NCBI RefSeq assembly: GCF_900128905.1
Contig: NZ_FQTV01000015.1
Location: 38,739-102,738, forward strand
Origin: Bacteroides luti
GTDB lineage: Bacteria > Bacteroidota > Bacteroidia > Bacteroidales > Bacteroidaceae
Direction of reading: 5' to 3'
Length of the DNA: 64,000 nucleotides
Part shown: piece after piece, positions 28,993-38,300 of the stretch
Position numbering within the stretch: the first letter of the stretch is position 1
Layout: each line of letters starts with the position of its first letter
Translations under genes and position numbers: made by a program
Notes under the pieces: generated by a model
What the model saw: the letters and a program-made list of their open reading frames with translations, nothing else
Database searches by the model: none
Told to the model about the DNA's origin: nothing

Positions 28993-29024
28993 CAGCACTT
29001 ATCAATGATGATAGAAACAATATT

Positions 29025-29081
29025 ATGACAAATTACTATCCACATACCACATCCATGTGCACCACAACCCTTTGGGGTTAG
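29025..29081 (+). CDS. Threonine-rich leader peptide of the thr operon (putative attenuator)
   Basis: An 18-codon ORF reading MTNYYPHTTSMCTTTLWG, with six Thr codons including a run of three. It lies between a promoter and thrA, as thrL does in enteric bacteria. ACTATCC (29035-29041) inside the ORF can pair with GGATAGT (29082-29088), which is followed directly by TTTT, so the ORF is itself part of a terminator-like structure enclosing an AACCC/GGGTT hairpin (66-79 of 290xx). Ribosome stalling at Thr codons would disturb it. A seven-codon ORF (29005-29028) overlaps its start by ATGA. The regulatory role is inferred. Confidence 0.65.
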   Translation: MTNYYPHTTSMCTTTLWG

Positions 29082-29092
29082 GGATAGTTTTT
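29035..29092 (+). promoter_or_regulatory. Putative threonine attenuator terminator
   Basis: Closing stem ACTATCC/GGATAGT, inner hairpins CACAT/ATGTG (29048-29059) and AACCC/GGGTT (29066-29079), then a T-run. The structure overlaps the leader ORF and precedes thrA by about 115 nt. Confidence 0.45.
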
Positions 29093-29206
29093 GTGTTTCT
29101 ACGTGAATCACGCTTGCAGTAGGTAAGCAATCAATTTTAAATCTTATTCTTTAGTTCATCCATTTAACTTGTGTCTTGAGAGGCGTAAGTTCCTAAAATT
29201 ATAAAC

Positions 29207-31645
29207 ATGAAAGTAATGAAATTCGGCGGAACATCCGTAGGTTCCGTGAACAGCATTTTAAATGTTAAAAAAATAGTCGAGTCATCAGAAGAGTCTGTTA
29301 TTGTTGTTGTTTCCGCATTGGGAGGCGTAACAGATCAACTGATAAATACCTCTAAAATTGCCGCAGCCGGTGATGCATCTTACGAAAAAGATTTTCGTGA
29401 AATAGTGATGCGCCACATAAATATGGTTAAGGATGTAATTCCTGCAGGCGATAAACAAGTTACATTAATAAAGCAAGTACGTGCACTTCTTGATGAATTG
29501 AAAGATATATATCAGGGAATATGTCTGATAAAAGATCTTTCTGCAAAAACGGCCGATACAATTGTAAGTTATGGTGAAAGAATTTCATCTCTTATTGTTG
29601 CTGCACTGATTGATGGTGCACAATGGTTTGACTCTCGCAAATTTATCAAGACCGAATTTAAGCACAACAAACATACTCTGGACAAGGAGCTGACTAATGA
29701 ACTGATCAAGGAAACATTCAAGGAGATTCCACGTGTATCTTTGATGGGAGGGTTTATCTCTTCCGATAAAGTTAGTGGTGATGTTACTAATCTTGGCAGA
29801 GGAGGTTCGGATTATACAGCTGCTATTCTTGCTGCTGCTCTTGATGCTTCGGTTCTAGAAATCTGGACTGACGTAGATGGATTTATGACAGCTGATCCAA
29901 GAGTGATTAGCGCCGCTTATCCTATTAGCGAACTAAGTTATGTGGAGGCTATGGAATTGTGCAACTTTGGCGCAAAAGTGGTTTATCCTCCTACTATCTA
30001 TCCTGTATGTCATAAGAATATTCCGATTGTTATTAAAAATACATTCAACCCATCTGCTCCGGGTACATTTATTATTCAGGAGAAATCGGCTTCAGGAGGT
30101 AAGGCTATTAAAGGTATCTCTTCCATTAACGATACCAGTCTCATCACTGTAACTGGTTTGGGCATGGTAGGAGTTATCGGCGTTAATTACCGTATCTTTA
30201 AAGCTTTGGCAAAAGGTGGCATCAGTGTGTTTATGGTTTCTCAGGCATCTTCAGAGAACAATACATCTATCGGCGTTAGAAGTGCAGACTCAGAATTGGC
30301 ATGTGAACTGCTGAATGAAGAGTTCGCCAAAGAGATAGAGATGGGTGAAATCAGCTGTGTAACGGCTGAAGATGGTTTGGCAACTGTGGCTATTGTAGGC
30401 GAAAACATGAAGCATACACCGGGTATTGCAGGTAAGCTTTTCGGTACATTGGGACGAAACGGCATTAATGTGATTGCTTGTGCACAGGGAGCTTCGGAAA
30501 CTAATATCTCATTTGTGATTGATGCAAAGTTCCTTCGTAAGACTCTGAACGTAATTCACGACTCTTTTTTCCTGTCTGAATATCAGGTGCTGAACCTTTT
30601 TATTAGCGGTATCGGGACTGTAGGAGGAAGCCTTATAGAGCAAATCCGTTGTCAGCAGAAGAACCTTGTGCAGCAAAATGGTTTAAAACTGAATGTGGTT
30701 GGAATTGCTGACAGCAGACGGGCACTTTTCTGCCGTGAAGGAATTGATCTGGGTAACTACAAAGAAGAACTAAAAGAAAAAGGAATTGCAAATTCACCCG
30801 AAGTATTCAGAGATGAAGTCATTGGAATGAATATCTTCAATTCTGTATTTGTTGATTGTACAGCAAGCGCAGATGTTGCTTCAATATACAAAGAACTTCT
30901 TTCGCACAATATTTCGGTGGTAGCAGCCAATAAGATTGCTGCATCGTCAAAATACGAAGATTATTTCGAATTGAAGCAAATAGCCCGTCATCGTGGAGTG
31001 AAGTTCCTTTTCGAAACAAACGTAGGTGCCGGATTGCCAATTATAAATACAATAAACGATTTAATAAACAGTGGTGATAAGATTCTGAAAATAGAAGCTG
31101 TTCTTTCGGGAACATTGAACTATATTTTCAATAAGATTGGTGCCGATGTTCCTTTTAGCCAAACTATTAAAATGGCTCAGGAAGAACGCTATTCGGAACC
31201 CGATCCCCGAATCGACCTAAGTGGTAAGGATGTAATCCGCAAACTGGTGATTCTGGCACGTGAAGCTGGTTACAAGATTGAGCAGGCAGATGTAGAAAAG
31301 AACCTGTTTATTCCTGACGAATTTTTCAAAGGTAGTCTGGAAGATTTCTGGCAAAAGATTCCTTCATTAGATGCTGACTTCGAAGCCAGAAGAAAAGTTC
31401 TGGAAGGCGAAAAGAAGCGCTGGCGTTTTGTTGCCCGATTCGAAGAGGGAAAAGCATCAGTAGGACTGCAGGAAGTGGATTCAAGACATCCGTTCTATGG
31501 CCTTGAAGGAAGCAATAATATTATTCTGTTAACAACAGAACGTTACCGTGAATATCCAATGATGATTCAGGGATACGGCGCCGGTGCCGGAGTTACTGCC
31601 GCCGGAGTTTTTGCAGATATAATGAGCATTGCTAATATTCGATAG
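29207..31645 (+). CDS. thrA: Bifunctional aspartate kinase / homoserine dehydrogenase I
   Basis: An 812-residue fusion that phosphorylates aspartate and later reduces aspartate semialdehyde to homoserine. The kinase domain starts MKVMKFGGTSVGS and contains GRGGSDYTAA (about 199-208); two ACT domains (about 305-460) offer feedback control. The homoserine dehydrogenase half begins near 470 with the dinucleotide fold LFISGIGTVGGSLIEQI and contains the NKIAAS and SGTLNYIFNKI blocks. Length matches ThrA/MetL. It leads thrA-apgM-thrC behind a Thr-rich leader; apgM starts 2 bp after its stop. Confidence 0.97.
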   Translation: MKVMKFGGTSVGSVNSILNVKKIVESSEESVIVVVSALGGVTDQLINTSKIAAAGDASYEKDFREIVMRHINMVKDVIPAGDKQVTLIKQVRALLDELKDIYQGICLIKDLSAKTADTIVSYGERISSLIVAALIDGAQWFDSRKFIKTEFKHNKHTLDKELTNELIKETFKEIPRVSLMGGFISSDKVSGDVTNLGRGGSDYTAAILAAALDASVLEIWTDVDGFMTADPRVISAAYPISELSYVEAMELCNFGAKVVYPPTIYPVCHKNIPIVIKNTFNPSAPGTFIIQEKSASGGKAIKGISSINDTSLITVTGLGMVGVIGVNYRIFKALAKGGISVFMVSQASSENNTSIGVRSADSELACELLNEEFAKEIEMGEISCVTAEDGLATVAIVGENMKHTPGIAGKLFGTLGRNGINVIACAQGASETNISFVIDAKFLRKTLNVIHDSFFLSEYQVLNLFISGIGTVGGSLIEQIRCQQKNLVQQNGLKLNVVGIADSRRALFCREGIDLGNYKEELKEKGIANSPEVFRDEVIGMNIFNSVFVDCTASADVASIYKELLSHNISVVAANKIAASSKYEDYFELKQIARHRGVKFLFETNVGAGLPIINTINDLINSGDKILKIEAVLSGTLNYIFNKIGADVPFSQTIKMAQEERYSEPDPRIDLSGKDVIRKLVILAREAGYKIEQADVEKNLFIPDEFFKGSLEDFWQKIPSLDADFEARRKVLEGEKKRWRFVARFEEGKASVGLQEVDSRHPFYGLEGSNNIILLTTERYREYPMMIQGYGAGAGVTAAGVFADIMSIANIR

Positions 31646-31647
31646 AG

Positions 31648-32862
31648 ATGAAACACATTATAATTTTAGGTGATGGAATGGCCGATTGGCCAGTTAAATC
31701 ATTACAAAACAAAACACTGTTGCAATATGCAAAGACACCATACATGGATTTGCTTGCAAAAATGGGAAAAACCGGTCAGCTGGTAACTGTAGCACCGGGC
31801 TTTCACCCGGGAAGTGAAGTGGCAAATATGTCGGTTCTCGGCTATAACCTGCCACAAGTGTACGAAGGTCGCGGTCCGCTCGAAGCTGCAAGCATCGGAG
31901 TGGAACTACAACCCGGAGAAATGGCTATGAGATGCAATCTTATTTGCGTTGAAGGAGAAATCTTAAAGAATCACTCTTCCGGCCATATATCTACTGAAGA
32001 CGCAGATGTACTGATTAAATTTCTGCAAGAGAAATTAGGTAATGATCGCATAAGCTTTCACACCGGAGTGGCTTACCGTCATTTACTGGTTATTAAGGGA
32101 GGAAATAAGAATATTGATTGTACTCCTCCGCATGATGTACCTCTCAAGCCGTTCCGTCCGCTTCTTGTTAAGGCTACAGTGCCCGAAGCTCAGGAAACTG
32201 CCGATCTTATTAATGACTTAATCCTCAAATCTCAGGAATTGCTCAAGGATCATCCGCTCAACCTGAAACGAGTGGCTGAGGGAAAAGATCCTGCAAACAG
32301 TATCTGGCCATGGTCTCCAGGCTATCGTCCGCAGATGGAACCGATGTCGCAGACTTTCCCTTTCATAAAGAAAGGCTCTGTAATTTCGGCTGTCGATTTA
32401 ATAAAGGGAATCGGTTACTATGCCGGACTTCGTCGTATTGAGGTGGAAGGTGCTACCGGACTTTTTGATACCAATTATGAGAATAAAGTAGCTGCAGCAC
32501 TCGAAGCTCTCCGAACAGAAGACTTTGTTTACCTTCACATTGAAGCCAGTGATGAGGCCGGACACGAAGGAGATGTGGATTTAAAGCTGAAAACAATAGA
32601 ATATCTGGATTCACGTGCTGTGGGGCCTATCTATGAAGCGGTGAAGAACTGGGACGAACCTGTGGCTATTGCCATACTTCCAGATCATCCTACACCATGT
32701 GAACTGCGTACACATACTGCCGATCCTGTGCCATTCCTTATCTACTATCCAGGCATAGAAGCTGATGCAGTACAAACTTTCGATGAATTCTCAGTAAAAG
32801 AGGGTGCATACGGTTTATTAAAGGAAAATGAGTTTATTAACGCGTTTCTGAACAATGAATAA
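31648..32862 (+). CDS. apgM: Cofactor-independent phosphoglycerate mutase homologue, probable homoserine kinase
   Basis: A 404-residue alkaline-phosphatase-superfamily protein of the archaeal-type iPGM (ApgM) family. Metal-site motifs are visible: GDGMADWP at the start, NMSVLGY with the predicted Ser nucleophile, EASDEAGHEGD and LPDHPTPCELRTHT. No ThrB (GHMP-type homoserine kinase) gene is present, and this gene fills the thrB position between thrA and thrC (2 bp and 13 bp gaps). The simplest reading is that it phosphorylates homoserine, a role proposed for this family in Bacteroides. Glycolytic mutase activity is the alternative. Confidence 0.9.
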   Translation: MKHIIILGDGMADWPVKSLQNKTLLQYAKTPYMDLLAKMGKTGQLVTVAPGFHPGSEVANMSVLGYNLPQVYEGRGPLEAASIGVELQPGEMAMRCNLICVEGEILKNHSSGHISTEDADVLIKFLQEKLGNDRISFHTGVAYRHLLVIKGGNKNIDCTPPHDVPLKPFRPLLVKATVPEAQETADLINDLILKSQELLKDHPLNLKRVAEGKDPANSIWPWSPGYRPQMEPMSQTFPFIKKGSVISAVDLIKGIGYYAGLRRIEVEGATGLFDTNYENKVAAALEALRTEDFVYLHIEASDEAGHEGDVDLKLKTIEYLDSRAVGPIYEAVKNWDEPVAIAILPDHPTPCELRTHTADPVPFLIYYPGIEADAVQTFDEFSVKEGAYGLLKENEFINAFLNNE

Positions 32863-32875
32863 AATCAATAACATA

Positions 32876-34177
32876 ATGAAATATTACAGTACCAATAAGC
32901 AGGCTCCGGTAGCGGACTTGCAGGAAGCGGTTGTAAAAGGACTTGCATCCGATAAAGGACTCTTTATGCCCGAATCAATCAAGCCATTGCCAAAGGAGTT
33001 CTTTGACCAGATTGAGACAATGAGTTTTCAGGAAATCTCTTACCGTGTAGCAGATGCTTTCTTTGGGGAAGATATCCCGGCTGAGACCTTGAAAAAAATC
33101 GTATACGATACACTTAGCTTCGATGTACCATTGGTTAATGTAACAGAAGAGATCTATTCTCTGGAGCTTTTCCATGGTCCTACATTGGCATTTAAAGATG
33201 TAGGTGGTCGTTTCATGGCTCGTCTTTTGGGCTATTTCATCAAGAAGCAAGGACAGAAAGATGTAAACGTATTGGTTGCCACTTCAGGCGATACAGGAAG
33301 TGCGGTAGCTAATGGCTTCTTAGGCGTGGAAGGCATTCATGTATATGTGCTTTATCCAAAAGGAAAAGTGAGCGAGATACAGGAAAAACAGTTCACTACA
33401 CTAGGACAAAATATCACCGCCATTGAAGTAGACGGAACGTTCGACGATTGCCAGGCATTAGTAAAATCGGCCTTTATGGATAAGGAGCTGAATGCACACC
33501 TCTCATTAACCTCAGCCAATTCAATCAATGTTGCACGATTCCTGCCTCAGTCGTTCTACTATTTCTATGCTTATGCACAGTTAAAGAAACTAGGCAAGGC
33601 AGATAACGTAGTGGTTTGTGTGCCAAGCGGAAACTTTGGAAATATCACAGCCGGATTGTTTGGAAAGCGCATGGGATTGCCTATTTCCCGTTTCATTGCC
33701 TCAAACAATAAAAACGATATTTTCTATCAATATCTCAAAACCGGTAAGTATACCCCTCAGCCTTCAGTAGCTACTATTGCCAACGCCATGGACGTAGGCG
33801 ATCCAAGTAACTTTGCACGTGTTCTCGACCTTTACGGTGGAAGTCACGAAGCTATTGTAAAAGAGGTGAGCGGTGCTACATATACCGACGAACAGATTAG
33901 TGAAACAGTACAGTGGGTATACAATAAAACCCATTATCTGCTCGATCCTCACGGAGCATGTGGATACCGTGCCCTTTCAGAAAACTTGAAACCGGGAGAA
34001 ACCGGAGTGTTCCTTGAAACAGCTCATCCGGCCAAATTCCTTGAAACAGTAGAAAAGATAATAGGAGAGAAGGTAGATATTCCAGCCAAGCTGCAAGCCT
34101 TTATGCATGGCGAGAAAAAAACTGTTCCAATGGAGAAAGACTTTGCATCTTTCAAGCAATACTTAATGAATGTATAA
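32876..34177 (+). CDS. thrC: Threonine synthase
   Basis: PLP enzyme converting O-phosphohomoserine to threonine. The 433-residue protein has the PLP-lysine motif GPTLAFKDVGGRFMARLLG, the phosphate loop SGDTGSAVANGF, and PSGNFGNITAG. Met at 32876 (MKYYSTNKQAPVADL) is the family start; the upstream in-frame ATG at 32855 overlaps the end of apgM. Last gene of the operon, followed by a strong terminator. Confidence 0.96.
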   Translation: MKYYSTNKQAPVADLQEAVVKGLASDKGLFMPESIKPLPKEFFDQIETMSFQEISYRVADAFFGEDIPAETLKKIVYDTLSFDVPLVNVTEEIYSLELFHGPTLAFKDVGGRFMARLLGYFIKKQGQKDVNVLVATSGDTGSAVANGFLGVEGIHVYVLYPKGKVSEIQEKQFTTLGQNITAIEVDGTFDDCQALVKSAFMDKELNAHLSLTSANSINVARFLPQSFYYFYAYAQLKKLGKADNVVVCVPSGNFGNITAGLFGKRMGLPISRFIASNNKNDIFYQYLKTGKYTPQPSVATIANAMDVGDPSNFARVLDLYGGSHEAIVKEVSGATYTDEQISETVQWVYNKTHYLLDPHGACGYRALSENLKPGETGVFLETAHPAKFLETVEKIIGEKVDIPAKLQAFMHGEKKTVPMEKDFASFKQYLMNV

Positions 34178-34236
34178 CCGGAAACTAACCATTTTATAAG
34201 GTTAAGTTAATCCAAATATGTACAAGATTGGAAGTG

Positions 34237-34279
34237 AACATGTACATGATCGATAGGTGATCATGTACATGTTTTTTTT
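34237..34279 (+). terminator. Intrinsic terminator of the thr operon
   Basis: Perfect 15-bp arms AACATGTACATGATC (34237-34251) and GATCATGTACATGTT (34259-34273), 7-nt loop, followed by T-run to 34279. It lies 60 bp after thrC. Confidence 0.9.
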
Positions 34280-34480
34280 GTTCTCCCGCCATTAATTTCC
34301 TAATCTTATACTTCGCTTTAACTAACCCAATTACGGCTGCTATTTAATACTTCTAGCCCTGTTTTCAGTAGACTACTTTATACTTTACCACTGGTAGTGA
34401 TTGACTTTTTGTGTTTGATTTGTTCGTCTTACTAATTTGTATAAAATATTGCAGCTGATAATCAGATTGTTATATTTTGC

Positions 34481-34619
34481 GTGGTGTAGATGGTGTACTA
34501 AAAAAGCTCTTTTTTCATTCTGGAAAATATAATTTCAAAAATTCTGCAATTTGCATAATTTTTGAAATTAATTCTGTGGAAAGCTAAAATAGTCTTTTTA
34601 TCTACACCATCTACACCAC
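34481..34619. repeat. Long dyad-symmetric inverted repeat, copy 1
   Basis: Outer arms GTGGTGTAGATGGTGTA (34481-34497) and its exact complement (34603-34619). An inner pair AATTTCAAAAATT (34531-34543) and AATTTTTGAAATT (34557-34569) flanks a TGCAATTTGCA centre. Arm-to-core distances are 33 nt on both sides. Homologous to the copy at 34675-34811 in the core but not in the arms. No ORF. Confidence 0.85.
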
Positions 34620-34674
34620 TTTTGTAGATGAGTATTTTTCAATGTGTTGATTATTAATTAAATATGTTTTGGTG

Positions 34675-34811
34675 GGTGTCAGAGGTGTCAGTAAAATAAT
34701 ACTTTTTTCGTTCTGAGAAATAAAATTTCAATAATTCCGCAATTTGCAGAATTTTTGAAATTTATTTTCTGGAATGGAGAAATAGGCTTTTTTACTGACA
34801 CCTCTGACACC
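34675..34811. repeat. Long dyad-symmetric inverted repeat, copy 2
   Basis: Outer arms of 22 nt (34675-34696 and 34790-34811) are exact complements and contain a direct repeat, GGTGTCAGAGGTGTCAG. The inner core, AAATTTCAATAATTC (34723-34737) and GAATTTTTGAAATTT (34749-34763), pairs with one mismatch around CGCAATTTGCA. Arm-to-core distances are 26 nt on both sides. Core and flanks are plainly related to copy 1. Confidence 0.85.
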
Positions 34812-34975
34812 TGGTTATTTTTATTTGGCTTATTTATAGTGGTTTATGGAAATGGATGAATGTGAATTTTGTGATTGGCTAATAATTTGTTTGCTTATTT
34901 TTAGCTATTTAATAAACAATAAAGTCTTTTGCTTTTTACATAATTACTACATTTACACCAATAAAAAGTAAAATC

Positions 34976-35203
34976 ATGAATAAAGAAAGATATTTCCGCC
35001 ATTTCAAAGGAGGCTTATATAAGATGATAACTGTTGCCAAAGATAGCGAGACCTTAGAACGTATGGTTGTTTATCAAGCTTTGTATGGTGAAAAGGGGTT
35101 CTGGGTTCGTCCTGAGAAAATGTTTTTTGAGACTGTAGTCAGAGATGGAATTGAGATTCCTCGTTTTAAAGAAATAATGGAGGAAGAAATCAGTATATTA
35201 TAA
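34976..35203 (+). CDS. DUF1653 domain protein
   Basis: A 75-residue protein that is almost entirely a DUF1653 domain: YFRHFKGGLYKMITVAKDSE, then VYQALYGEKGFWVRPEKMFFETV and IPRFK. DUF1653 is a small, widespread domain of unknown biochemical role. The gene stands alone on the plus strand, downstream of the paired inverted repeats and convergent with an orphan susC. A weak promoter-like TTTG...TACATTTA (34928-34955) precedes it. Confidence 0.85.
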   Translation: MNKERYFRHFKGGLYKMITVAKDSETLERMVVYQALYGEKGFWVRPEKMFFETVVRDGIEIPRFKEIMEEEISIL

Positions 35204-35248
35204 TTGTATTGTTTAACGCTGATTATATTTGCGGATAGATGAAAATAG

Positions 35249-35298
35249 TAATCCTGCAATAAACATAAGCTTAATAGCTTTTGTTTATCACAGGATTA
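35249..35298. terminator. Long hairpin between convergent DUF1653 and susC genes
   Basis: TAATCCTG/CAGGATTA (35249-35256, 35291-35298), ATAAACA/TGTTTAT and AAGC/GCTT pair in register around a TTAATA loop. Its position between two gene ends suggests a bidirectional terminator. Confidence 0.7.
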
Positions 35299-35339
35299 TT
35301 AATTGATAGTTAATTGTATTTGTTCAGAATCGACTTCTA

Positions 35340-38300
35340 CTAGAATTTCAAGCTAAAGTTTAAACCGTAGTTAGCAACTGAAGGCAAAGCATCGCTTTCT
35401 ATCCCCTGAATATTGCCAGAACTTGTAACTATTGCTTCCGGATCAAAGTGTTTAACATCTGGTCCCCAAATAGCTAAGTTACGTCCGTAGGCTGCTATGC
35501 GGAATGATTTGATAAAATAAGACTTACTTAAAGGAATTGTATATCCAATATTTATTTCACGCAATTTCAAATAATCAGATTTGAATACATTTTGTGCAGC
35601 CGGTCCTGTGGAATATTGATTACCATAGGTTCTTGCATCAATACGTTTAGTATTTACAGTTCCATCAGCTAATACACCTTTCAATAATACCCCACCGCCA
35701 TTAGCAATTGATTCACGGATATTCACTCCCTTTTCATTTATAGCAGCTGTTTCCTCAAGCATACCACAATACATTCCCCGCATATAAGAAGTAGAAATAT
35801 AATGTCCGCCTTTAGAAAAATCAAACAATACACTTAAATCAAAATTCTTGTAACGGAATGTATTACTCCACCCACCTGTGAAGTCTGGATAGACTTTTCC
35901 AAGATTTTGGTCATCGTAAGTAGAAGCATAAGTTCCTTCTGCATCGATTACTTTATTACCTTTATCATCATATACAAAATTGGTGCCTTCAATAGTTCCG
36001 TATTCTTTTCCTACGATAGCACCAATTAAAACATTATGAGGAGTTCTAGCTATGTAATAACCCATTATTCCTTCACCTAGTTTCTTAACTTTGTTTTTAT
36101 TAGATGCCAAAACCAGTGATGATTCCCAAGAGAAGTTCGAAGTCTTCACCGGTGTTCCATGAAGTGACAATTCAACACCTTTATTACTCATTACCCCAGA
36201 GTTTGCAATATATTGTATATGTGTACCATTTATAGGGAAAATCAGATTTTTTGTTTCACTTGAATAGACTGTTGCTTCAAAGCCAAAACGGTTATTCAAA
36301 AAAGACATTTCAAGACCTGCTTCATAAGAAATTGTAGACTCTGGTTTTAGATCACTATTTATTGAGGTAGTTTCTGAATTAGCTGTATGAGCATAGCTCA
36401 ACCCCAATTTACCAAAACTAAGCCATGGAGTTTTATCCTTCAATAATTCAGAGAACACAAAACTGCCAGTAACTGATGGTTGCATGTAAGAGTTGTTACC
36501 GCTTGGTAATATTGATGACCAGTCATTACGTAAAGACATATCCAAATAATAGGTGTTTTTATACCCTAGCGTAGCGTTTGCAAATGCAGAACGAATAGAT
36601 TTCTTCTTTAAATAGTTGTCTGATTTTGGAGTGTTAACAGAGTTCTTTAAGTTATAGAACAAAGGAATTGCCAATCCACCATCTGTTTCACCCCACATAT
36701 ACTCATACCTACGATTCATAAAGTTTGAACCAACGTTGGCATCAAATGAGAAATCGCTCTTAAAACGAGAATTGTATGACAACATAAATTCATGGTTTGT
36801 TTCAACTTGTTGACGAGATATTTCAGAGTAACGAGATAGGTCGGGAGAATAAACAGCATTACGCTCATATTGTTTATCAACAAAGAAATCAACATTAGCT
36901 TTATACTGGAACTTTAGGTTATCCAGAATTTTGTAGCTCAATCCAATATTACCATAAATACGGTTACGTGAATCGTTTTCATAATTCATATAACGTGACC
37001 AATATGGATTATTGTTGTACATTGGCGTTGGGTCATCCCATCCTGAACGGTTCCAGGTTACCTGATGTCCGATTGAGTTTATATACATACTCTTCAATTC
37101 TTCCATATCAAGTTCACGGTGTCCCCATTGAATGAATTGCTTCATAACATTGTTATCACTGTTTCCGGTTTCTGGACGTCCTTTTGCTCTTGAATTGAAG
37201 TATGTAACGTTAGTGAATACTTCCAAACGTTTATCTGCACTAACTGTAGAGGCAGCAACATTAAAAATATTCTTTGTTAAAGAACTGTTTGGCATATAAC
37301 CAGTAAGATCTGAATTTGTATATGATATACGTACATTTGCTCTATCTGTTGCCTGACTTACAGCAATGTTATTAGTAAACGATACACCTGTTTCGAAGAA
37401 GTCATCGATATCATGTTTAGGAGCATTCCATTTAGAAGTTGTTGGATTTCCTACTTTTCCACCATCTTCCCATTTTGCTAAGTCAAGCCATGAAACGAAC
37501 TCCTGACCTTCGTATTTATCACCCCAGCTTTCGTCAGTAGCCATATCCGGATACAAATAATTCTTCCCGTTGATAGCTATGTTTTTGAGTCCATAATAAC
37601 CACCACCATACAACTTTTGCATCTTCGGTAATTTATTCACAACCTCTAAGCCAATAGAAGAGTTGAATGTAACGCCATATCCATCACTCTTTTTAGCTTT
37701 CTTCGTAGTAATCATAATAACACCATTTGTTCCACGAGAACCATAAAGAGCTGAAGCATTAGGACCTTTCAATACGGAGATATTCTCAATATCATCTGGG
37801 TTAAGATCCTGAACCAGGTTGCCATAGTCATAACCACCATCACCTATTTGAGTGTCTGTACTATTATAGTCTGTACCTTCAATAGGCACACCATCAATAA
37901 CGAATAGTGGTTGGTTATTTCCAGAGATTGATTTTGCACCACGAATGAGTATTTTAGAGGAACCACCCATAGTACCCGATCCACTTTGAATTTGTAATCC
38001 GGCAATTTTACCTTGCAATGAGTTAACCGGGTTGCTTACACCACCACGAGCCTTCAACATTTCATCTCCAGAGATCTCAGAAACAGCATATCCCAAAGTT
38101 CTCTTCTGTCGAGAAATACCTAGAGCTGTTACAACTACTTTATCAACTACTTGAGCATCGGATGCAAAAATAACTTTCACAGTTGGTTTAACAGCAACTT
38201 CTATTGATTTCATACCAATAAATGAAACAACTAAAGATTTTGCCGAACCTGGAACATTAAACAGCGTAAAATTACCGTTAATATCACTGATAGTTCCAAC

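Noticed and set aside
34481..34811. CRISPR-like array
   Set aside because: Only two units, dyad-symmetric rather than direct repeats with unique spacers, and no cas genes.
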